Below, one piece after another: positions 1-4,655 of a stretch of DNA of 5,425 bases; position 1 is the stretch's first letter; every line of letters starts with the position of its first letter. Source of the stretch: Verrucomicrobiota bacterium (GTDB taxonomy: Bacteria; Verrucomicrobiota; Verrucomicrobiia; Opitutales; UBA953); assembly GCA_005798925.1 (NCBI GenBank), contig SYID01000069.1, positions 1 to 5,425 of the forward strand, given 5' to 3'. The position numbers and the translations under genes were made by a program. The notes under the pieces were generated by a model. It had not been told where the DNA came from, searched no databases, and saw nothing but the letters and a program-made list of their open reading frames with translations.

Positions 1-697
1 CGATCTTCGTGAAGATGCCGCCGCAGATGCGCAGCGCGCTAGCGCCGAGCGACTCGCCGATGGCGAAGCCGATGAAGCAGGGACCCGCGAGCTCCTTCGG
101 CAGGAACAGCAGGATGGCGATCATGAAGAAGAGCTCGATCGCGACGAGGAGCAGGCCCACGCTCATGCCCGACTTCAGCGGGATGAGCAGCGTGGCGAGG
201 GGGTTGCCGCGGAGCGCGGAGAACGCGGCGCGGGAGTTGGCGACGGTGTTGATGCGGATGCCGAACCAGGCGACGCCGTAGCTGCCGAGGATGCCGAGCA
301 CCGAGGCGGCGAGGATCACCGCGACGTCGGCGAAGCCCTTGTGCTCGAGGCCCGCGAAGTAATACGTCATGCAGCCGGCGATGAGCACCCAGAGTCCGGC
401 GAGGAACTTGCCCTGCTGCCATAGGTAGGTCTTGCAGGTCTCCCAGATGATGTCCGAGACCGCCGCCATGGAGCGGTGCACGGGCAGCGCGCGCGTCTGC
501 AGGTATTGCCACCAGCCGTAGGCGGTCGCGAGGGCGCAGACGACCAGGCCGAGCCAGAGGATCTGGTGGCCGGTGAGCGCGCCGCCGAGGAACGACGTCT
601 GCCCGAGGTCGGGGATTCGGATGTCCGCCTCGCCGGCGTGGGCGAGGGCGGGGAGGAACGGCAGCGAGGCTGCCGTGAGTTTCTTCACGCAGTTCAT
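1..697 (-). CDS. hppA: Membrane-bound ion-translocating pyrophosphatase, N-terminal part (runs off left edge)
   Basis: This is the first 232 residues of a membrane pyrophosphatase, which hydrolyses cytoplasmic pyrophosphate and pumps H+ and/or Na+ outward across the inner membrane. The family is recognised from two stretches: residues 139-162 (SYGVAWFGIRIN, then NSRAAFSALRG), matching the conserved Gly-Tyr...Asn-x-Arg helix, and residues 209-232 (IGFAIGESLGAS, then GGIFTKI), the hallmark just before the first catalytic Asp cluster. Hydrophobic helices lie near 46-63, 97-115, 123-147, 177-200 and 203-225. Residues 1-21 look like a cleavable signal peptide (KK, hydrophobic core, AHA/G). The pyrophosphate-binding Asp motifs, the ion-selectivity Glu and the Ala/Lys position that sets K+ dependence all lie outside the window, so ion type and K+ requirement cannot be called. 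The ATG at 697 is chosen because it yields the signal-like N terminus; its leader is C-rich with no Shine-Dalgarno. The gene is co-directional with the upstream peptidase gene, across a 122-base gap. Confidence 0.93.
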   Translation of the reverse strand, partial: MNCVKKLTAASLPFLPALAHAGEADIRIPDLGQTSFLGGALTGHQILWLGLVVCALATAYGWWQYLQTRALPVHRSMAAVSDIIWETCKTYLWQQGKFLAGLWVLIAGCMTYYFAGLEHKGFADVAVILAASVLGILGSYGVAWFGIRINTVANSRAAFSALRGNPLATLLIPLKSGMSVGLLLVAIELFFMIAILLFLPKELAGPCFIGFAIGESLGASALRICGGIFTKI

Positions 698-751
698 GGG
701 GAGGGTGTTGGGGAGAGGCCGCGGGGTGCGGCCATGGGTCGATTGATGCCG

Positions 752-780
752 ATTATCCCCCCGCGGGCGAGGGGAAACAT
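752..780 (-). promoter_or_regulatory. Possible hppA promoter
   Basis: On the minus strand the box GATAAT (752-757) matches five of six bases of the -10 consensus. Seventeen bases further upstream is ATGTTT (775-780), only a weak -35 match. Transcription would start near base 745, giving a leader of roughly 48 bases before the hppA ATG. It is the best promoter candidate in the gap between the peptidase and hppA, but the poor -35 keeps this tentative. Read-through from the peptidase gene is an alternative. Confidence 0.3.
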
Positions 781-798
781 CCGGTCGGCGCCGTCATT

Positions 799-812
799 TG
801 TAATCGTTTACA
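799..812. promoter_or_regulatory. LacI-family-type operator palindrome (TGTAATCGTTTACA)
   Basis: The 14-base site has perfect 5-base arms TGTAA and TTACA around a central TCGT. It fits the classical catabolite-response/LacI-family consensus TGWNANCGNTNWCA at every defined position, including the central CG. It lies 7 bases beyond the peptidase stop codon and 101 bases upstream of the hppA start, about 18 bases upstream of the tentative hppA -35. That placement suits a site acting on hppA, by upstream activation or as an auxiliary operator, more than on the peptidase. The regulator is not in the window, so the family assignment rests on the motif alone. Confidence 0.5.
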
Positions 813-819
813 GGGTCGC

Positions 820-2751
820 TCAGTCCAAGAGGTGCGTCCGCAGGAAGAGGATCGTGACCGCGAATTGGTAGTCGGCATTGGGCTTCTTGACGAACCCGTG
901 GCCTTCGTCCTTGGCCATCAGGTACCAGATCGTGCCGCCCTGGGCCTTGACCGCGTCGCGCATCCGTTCGGCCTCGGACAAGGGCACGCGCGGGTCGTTC
1001 CGTCCTTGGACTATGAGCAGCGGGTCGCGGATGCGGTCGGCGTGGTTGGCCGGCGAGATGCTGTCCAGGAACGCCTTGATCTCGGGCTTCCGCTCGTCGC
1101 CATACTCGAGACGGCGGGCGCTGCGCCGGTAGTCGGAGGTGTCCCGGAGGAAGGTCGCGAAGTTGGCGATGCCGACGTTGTCGACGCCGCAGCGGAACCG
1201 GTCCGGGTAGCTGACCAGGCAGGCCAGGCTCATGAAGCCGCCGTAGCTGCCGCCGTAGGCCGCCACGCGCGACGCGTCGAGCCGGTCCGACTTCGCCACC
1301 CAGTCGAGGACCGCGGCGACGTCCTTGACCGCGTCGCCGCGTCGCAGGCCGTCATCCATCGCCAGGTATCTGCGGCCGTAGCCCGTCGAGCCGCGTACGT
1401 TAGGATAGACCAGCGCGACGCCGAGTTCGTTCAGGTAGTAATGGAAGCTTCCGCGGTATCCGGGCCGCGACTGGCCTTCGGGCCCGCCGTGGAAGATCAT
1501 CAGCACGGGCCGCCGGCCGGGGAACTTCTGCGCGTCGGGATGATAGACCAGCGCCGGGACGCTCAGGCCGTCGAAGCTCGGCACGCGCACCACCTCCGGC
1601 GTCGGGCTGGGGATCGTGACCTTCGGCTTCGTCGTGCGGTTCGTCCAGCGCGTCACCGCCCCGCTGTCGAGGTCGGCCGACCAGGCGTCGCTCGCGGAGT
1701 CCTCGCTGTTCAGGGAGAAGCCGACCTCATGGCTGCCGGGGCGGAACTCCAGTCCGCTCAGCACGCCGGCCTTGAGCTTGGGCGCGGCCAGGGTCCGGCC
1801 GGCCGTCAGGTCCCAGCAGCGGAGCTCGGAGAAGCCTTCGACGTTGAAGGCGACGACGAGGCGGGCGCCGTCGTCGGACACCGCGAGCTCCTCGCCGTCC
1901 CAGTCCTGGCCGCCTGCGAGCCGGCGGGCTTCGCCGGTGCGCAGGTCGAGCCGGACCGGACCGAGGAAGTCCGCGCCGAAGTCGGCGAGGGCGACGACCG
2001 ACCGGCCGCCCTCGGCGAAAGCCGCGGCGCCGAAATAATGGCGGCCCGTCTTGGGCGAGACCTGCGTCTTCGTCGTCGTGGCCACGTCCATCGTCCAGAG
2101 GCTCGCCTCCGCCTGGCCGAGCGACCGGCGCAGCAGGAGCCGGGCGCCGTCGGGCGACCACTCGACGGGCGACCACCCGGCCGAGGTCCCCGTGTGCACG
2201 ACGCGTTCCGCGTGCGGCGGCCGGGCCTCGACGACGACGATGTCGGTGTCCTTCCCGTTGCGGCGGTTGGTCGCGTAGGCGATCCGGCGGCCGTCGGGCG
2301 ACCAGCAGGCCGCGACGTTGCGCGACGCGCCGCCGGTGAGCCGGACGGGCGGCGCCTTCGGGTTCGCGAGGTCCTTGAGGTAGAGCTGGTAGTTCTCGTC
2401 GCCGCCCACGTCGGCGGAGTAAAGCAGGAGCGTCCCGCCCGGCTGCATCCGTCCGCTCCTCACGGGTTCGACGCCGCCGGTCAGCGGGACGCGTCTGGCG
2501 AGGGGCGCGTCCATCAGGTGCAGGTGCGAGGCGTCGCCGACGCGCGTCGTCACGAGCGCGGCGCGGCGCGTCGCGTGCCAGCCGCGGAAGCCCGCGCCCC
2601 CGAGGCCGAGGTAGGGCGAGAGTTCGGCGGCGAGCGCGGCCGGGACGGGCGGCACGCCCTCGGCGACGATGTTCGGCGGCGGCGGGGTGCTCGGCGCGAC
2701 GCAGCCGGCGAGCAGGCAGAGGAAGGCGGAGCAGAGGGAGGGGCGGCCCAT
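820..2751 (-). CDS. S9-family serine peptidase (prolyl oligopeptidase / acylaminoacyl-peptidase type), predicted lipoprotein
   Basis: This 643-residue enzyme should cleave short peptides, typically after proline or from blocked N termini, at the cell envelope. Residues 1-17 form a short lipoprotein signal ending in the lipobox LLAGC (Cys17), followed by a Pro-rich linker. Residues about 50-375 carry beta-propeller repeats of the PD40 type; SPDGRRIAYATNRR (151-164) and SPDGARLLLRR (199-209) are clear. The C-terminal alpha/beta-hydrolase domain (about 385-643) has HGGPEG (421-426), NVRGSTGYG (451-459), the nucleophile elbow GGSYGG with Ser502, Asp586 in GRNDPRVP and His618 in DEGHGF, so the triad is complete. 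Length is typical for this family. An in-frame TAA sits only 6 bases upstream of the ATG, and the lipobox follows at once, so the start is well fixed despite no Shine-Dalgarno. Val18 after the Cys favours outer-membrane sorting by the E. coli rule, which may not hold here. Substrate specificity cannot be read from sequence. Confidence 0.95.
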   Translation of the reverse strand: MGRPSLCSAFLCLLAGCVAPSTPPPPNIVAEGVPPVPAALAAELSPYLGLGGAGFRGWHATRRAALVTTRVGDASHLHLMDAPLARRVPLTGGVEPVRSGRMQPGGTLLLYSADVGGDENYQLYLKDLANPKAPPVRLTGGASRNVAACWSPDGRRIAYATNRRNGKDTDIVVVEARPPHAERVVHTGTSAGWSPVEWSPDGARLLLRRSLGQAEASLWTMDVATTTKTQVSPKTGRHYFGAAAFAEGGRSVVALADFGADFLGPVRLDLRTGEARRLAGGQDWDGEELAVSDDGARLVVAFNVEGFSELRCWDLTAGRTLAAPKLKAGVLSGLEFRPGSHEVGFSLNSEDSASDAWSADLDSGAVTRWTNRTTKPKVTIPSPTPEVVRVPSFDGLSVPALVYHPDAQKFPGRRPVLMIFHGGPEGQSRPGYRGSFHYYLNELGVALVYPNVRGSTGYGRRYLAMDDGLRRGDAVKDVAAVLDWVAKSDRLDASRVAAYGGSYGGFMSLACLVSYPDRFRCGVDNVGIANFATFLRDTSDYRRSARRLEYGDERKPEIKAFLDSISPANHADRIRDPLLIVQGRNDPRVPLSEAERMRDAVKAQGGTIWYLMAKDEGHGFVKKPNADYQFAVTILFLRTHLLD

Positions 2752-2771
2752 GTCTTATCTTTAGTAAGACA
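2751..2771. promoter_or_regulatory. Perfect inverted repeat between divergent genes, candidate operator
   Basis: Arms TGTCTTA (2751-2757) and TAAGACA (2765-2771) are perfect reverse complements around a 7-base spacer. The element is AT-rich in an otherwise GC-rich region. Its left end includes the first base of the peptidase ATG, and its right arm contains AAGACA, a 4/6 match to a -35 box for the divergent DUF1080 gene. A dimeric repressor bound here could cover both genes at once. In peptidase mRNA the arms could instead pair as a weak hairpin at the start codon. I do not recognise the regulator family. Confidence 0.5.
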
Positions 2772-2794
2772 AGGCGTCCGACCAACCCCATAAG
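2766..2794 (+). promoter_or_regulatory. Possible promoter of the DUF1080 gene
   Basis: AAGACA (2766-2771) and CATAAG (2789-2794) each match four of six bases of the sigma-70-type -35 and -10 consensus, with an ideal 17-base spacer. The start of transcription would fall near 2801, about 33 bases before the preferred ATG at 2834. The -35 box is inside the right arm of the inverted repeat, which suggests repression by occlusion. Confidence 0.35.
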
Positions 2795-2833
2795 CGGCTC
2801 GACCTCCGCCGGCGGATGGCTACCTCGGAGGGC

Positions 2834-3505
2834 ATGCCCCGCCTTCCCCTGCTGGCCTGCCTGCTGCCCCTCGCCCTGGTCGCGGCGTCCGAACCCTATC
2901 CCGTGAGCCCCGCCGCCGCGCCCGTGCCGCATCCCGCGGCGGACGCGCCGGGCTTCGTGCCGCTCTTCAACGGCCGGGACCTCGCCGGTTGGCGGACCAA
3001 GGGCAACTGGGTCTACGACGCCGACGGCGCCGTCACGCTGCAGCCGCGCGCGGGCGAGACCGGCTGGAAGCGTTTCGACGCCTATCTCTTCACCGAGCGC
3101 AAGTACCGCGACTTCGTCCTCGACCTCGAATTCAAGTTCGAGCCCACCGGCAACTCCGGCGTCTTCTTCTGCGTCGCCGATCCGCTCGATCCCGTCGCGA
3201 AGGGCATCGAGCTCCAGATCCTCGACACGCACGGCCTCGCCAAGCCCGGCCATCATGACTGCGGGGGCATCATCCGCGCGATGGGCGCCTCGAAGAACAT
3301 GGTGAAGCCCGCCGGCGAATGGAACCGCTACACCCTCACGCTCAAGGACCGCCGTCTCACCGTCGACTTCAACGGCGAGCGCACCATCGTGCTCGACCTC
3401 GCCGCTTCCCCGATGAAGGACCGTCCGGTCGAAGGACACATCGGCTTCCAGGACGAGGCCAAGCGCGTCTGGTACCGCAACGTCCGGATCAAGGAACTCC
3501 GCTGA
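2834..3505 (+). CDS. Exported DUF1080 protein (3-keto-disaccharide hydrolase domain)
   Basis: The product is 223 residues: a Sec signal peptide (PRLPLLACLLPLALVAAS, cleaved near residue 18-19), a Pro/Ala-rich linker, then one DUF1080 domain filling about residues 40-223. The domain has a jelly-roll fold of the concanavalin type, and characterised relatives hydrolyse 3-keto-glycosides. Hallmarks in order are LFNGRDLAGW (44-53), GNSGVFF (106-112), IELQILD (125-131), GEWNRYTL (161-168), FNGE (179-182) and GHIGFQD (201-207), ending with the usual RNVRIKEL. The domain is complete and of normal length, so a periplasmic or secreted role in sugar breakdown is likely, but the substrate is unknown. An in-frame ATG at 2816 would add MATSEG. 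I prefer 2834 because it gives a classical signal peptide and has GGAGG just upstream (2827-2831), though only 2 bases away. LLAC near the N terminus is too early to be a lipobox. The gene is divergent from the peptidase and convergent with the VTT gene. Confidence 0.92.
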   Translation: MPRLPLLACLLPLALVAASEPYPVSPAAAPVPHPAADAPGFVPLFNGRDLAGWRTKGNWVYDADGAVTLQPRAGETGWKRFDAYLFTERKYRDFVLDLEFKFEPTGNSGVFFCVADPLDPVAKGIELQILDTHGLAKPGHHDCGGIIRAMGASKNMVKPAGEWNRYTLTLKDRRLTVDFNGERTIVLDLAASPMKDRPVEGHIGFQDEAKRVWYRNVRIKELR

Positions 3506-3512
3506 TCAGCGG
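3499..3512. repeat. 14-base perfect palindrome containing both convergent stop codons
   Basis: CCGCTGATCAGCGG is a perfect palindrome centred on the junction of the two convergent genes. Each gene ends in CGC TGA, and the TGA of one abuts the TGA of the other. It has no T-tract and no room for a stable loop, so it is not called a terminator. No intergenic space exists between these genes. Confidence 0.6.
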
Positions 3513-4150
3513 CTCAGCCAGCGGCGGGCGAGCAGCCAGAGCAGCGTCGGCACGGCCACGCTGAGCGCCAGCGCCCACGCCGGTTCGGTCTGGCCGACCG
3601 CGCCGATGGCCGCGAACAGGAAGCCCGTCGGTACGCCGCCGCAGAGCAGCGCGAGGAGGAACGTCCGGAAGGGCATGCGATACAGGCCGGCCAGGCAGGC
3701 GATCGCTTCGGGGAGGATCGGCAGGCAGCGCGAACCCGCCACCAGCCAGGCGCCGCCGCCTGCGAAGAGTTTCTCGCCGGACGCCAGCGCGTCGGCGCCG
3801 GCGATGCGGACGGCGAGCGGCCGGCCCAGCCAACGGCTGAGACCATACGCGAGCAGGCCGGCCACGACCGTGCCGGCCGCGGCGTAGAGACCGCCGACGA
3901 GCGTGCCGTAGGCGAGGCCGAGGGCCGACATCACGAGCGTGCTCGGGATCGGCAGCAGGAGATCGGCGACGAGCAGGCCCGCGCCGGCGAGGCCGCCCGC
4001 CGCGCCATAGCCGGCCATCCAGGCGCGCGCGCCTCCGGCCGTGAACGTCGCGTCCAAGGCCTCGCCCCAGACGACATAAGGGACGATCGCGCCGGCGAGC
4101 AGGAGCGCGCATGCGGCGAGCAGGCCGCGATGACGGGTGAGCAAGCTCAC
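3506..4150 (-). CDS. DedA / VTT-domain (SNARE-associated, TVP38-like) membrane protein
   Basis: The product is a 214-residue integral membrane protein of the DedA/TVP38/TMEM64 superfamily, whose members support lipid-carrier flipping, membrane homeostasis or cation/proton exchange at the inner membrane. Hydrophobic segments lie near residues 9-28, 47-66, 68-88, 89-106, 160-185 and 191-208. The N-terminal family motif is VADLLLPIPSTLVMSALG (61-78), with Asp63 where DedA proteins have an essential acidic residue. The second motif is SRCLPILPEAIACLAGL (140-156) followed by RMPFRTF, placing Arg141 at the conserved first arginine. The second arginine of classical DedA proteins is replaced by a Pro-Glu, as in more distant TVP38-like branches. 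The frame stays open far upstream, but the GTG at 4150 is chosen because it forms a GTGA overlap with the cupin stop and gives an ordinary membrane-protein N terminus. Translation is probably coupled to the cupin. The transported substrate is unknown. Confidence 0.85.
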   Translation of the reverse strand: MSLLTRHRGLLAACALLLAGAIVPYVVWGEALDATFTAGGARAWMAGYGAAGGLAGAGLLVADLLLPIPSTLVMSALGLAYGTLVGGLYAAAGTVVAGLLAYGLSRWLGRPLAVRIAGADALASGEKLFAGGGAWLVAGSRCLPILPEAIACLAGLYRMPFRTFLLALLCGGVPTGFLFAAIGAVGQTEPAWALALSVAVPTLLWLLARRWLSR

Positions 4151-4557
4151 GCCTGCGCGCGCAGGTTCTTCCACGGAGCCTGGGTGCTGACGTCGACCAT
4201 GAACGGCCCGCGGCTCGCGCCGGGCGAAAGGATCGCGAGGATCGTGGCGTCGGACTTCGAGACGTTGAACGTGGCGTGCACGACGCCGGCCGGGATGTGC
4301 GCCGCGTCGCCCGGCCTCAGGATGCGCTTCTCGGTCTCGACCCACTGCTCCACCTCGCCGGCGAGCACATAGATCATCTCCTCCAGTTCGGGGTGGGTGT
4401 GGAAGGCGTGGCCCTCGCCGGCGGGCAGGGTCGCCTCGCACACCTGCAGGTCTTTGGCGCCGGTGAGTTCGGGGCGGGTCAGCCAGTAATTGGTGCGTCC
4501 TTTGTACTCTTCCTTCAGGGCGTCGGCCTTGGTCACGAAGCGCAGCGGTTGGGTCAT
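4147..4557 (-). CDS. Small single-domain cupin protein
   Basis: This 136-residue cytoplasmic protein (no signal peptide) is one double-stranded beta-helix cupin. Motif 1 is complete: Gly47, His53, His55, Glu60, Gly67. Motif 2 fits the consensus exactly: Gly83, Pro89, Gly91, His94, Asn98. The four expected metal ligands (two His, Glu, third His) are therefore present, so a bound divalent metal is likely. Small stand-alone cupins include isomerases, dioxygenases, sugar-binding sensors and proteins of unknown role, and nothing here separates these. The ATG at 4557 (MTQPLRF) gives a compact cupin; an in-frame ATG at 4596 would add 13 residues that do not look like part of the fold. No Shine-Dalgarno precedes either. 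It is the first gene of a two-gene operon, its TGA overlapping the GTG start of the VTT gene by 4 bases, and it diverges from the SGNH hydrolase gene. Confidence 0.88.
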   Translation of the reverse strand: MTQPLRFVTKADALKEEYKGRTNYWLTRPELTGAKDLQVCEATLPAGEGHAFHTHPELEEMIYVLAGEVEQWVETEKRILRPGDAAHIPAGVVHATFNVSKSDATILAILSPGASRGPFMVDVSTQAPWKNLRAQA

Positions 4558-4562
4558 GGGGC

Positions 4563-4592
4563 ACGCTACCGCAAGGGAGCGCCGCTCGGCAA
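4563..4592 (-). promoter_or_regulatory. Weak candidate promoter of the cupin-VTT operon
   Basis: On the minus strand TTGCCG (4587-4592, four of six bases) and TAGCGT (4563-4568, three of six) are 18 bases apart. The -10 would end only 5 bases before the cupin ATG, implying a leaderless or nearly leaderless transcript. This fits the absence of a Shine-Dalgarno but the match is weak. Confidence 0.2.
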
Positions 4593-4596
4593 GCAT

Positions 4597-4627
4597 CGGC
4601 GGCCGGCGTTGACACCCGGGGCCGCCG
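4597..4627. repeat. GC-rich inverted repeat flanking the TTGACA box
   Basis: Arms CGGCGGCC (4597-4604) and GGCCGCCG (4620-4627) are perfect 8-base reverse complements around a 15-base spacer that contains the TTGACA of the SGNH hydrolase promoter. It could be an operator, but GC-only arms arise easily by chance in this composition. Confidence 0.3.
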
Positions 4628-4638
4628 CGGCGTAAGCA
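4609..4638 (+). promoter_or_regulatory. Possible promoter of the SGNH hydrolase gene
   Basis: TTGACA (4609-4614) is a perfect -35 consensus. At 18 bases spacing is TAAGCA (4633-4638), a poor -10 match keeping only the first TA. Transcription would begin near 4645, leaving a leader of about 11 bases before the ATG at 4656, too short for a standard ribosome binding site and consistent with the C-rich sequence there. Confidence 0.4.
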
Positions 4639-4655
4639 TCGGGCACCCTCGCCCC

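Noticed and set aside
756..775. GC-rich C-run/G-run near 756-775 as a rho-independent terminator of the peptidase gene.
   Set aside because: The possible stem is short and imperfect and is not followed by a T-tract on the minus strand.
783..795. CGGCGCCG palindrome near 786-793 as a second operator.
   Set aside because: Eight GC-only bases are expected by chance in this composition and match no known consensus.
832..2793. A 653-codon open frame on the plus strand opposite the S9 peptidase.
   Set aside because: Its translation is rich in Arg, Ala, Gly and Val with no recognisable domain, while the minus strand encodes a full peptidase with catalytic triad. It is an antisense shadow of high-GC coding sequence.
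2834..2860. LLAC in the DUF1080 signal peptide as a lipobox.
   Set aside because: The Cys would be at residue 9, before a hydrophobic core has formed; the core continues after it to a normal signal-peptidase I site.
1727..3439. A 570-codon minus-strand open frame spanning the divergent gap.
   Set aside because: It runs antisense through the DUF1080 gene and then out of frame through the peptidase; its later half is Arg/Pro-rich noise typical of a shifted frame.
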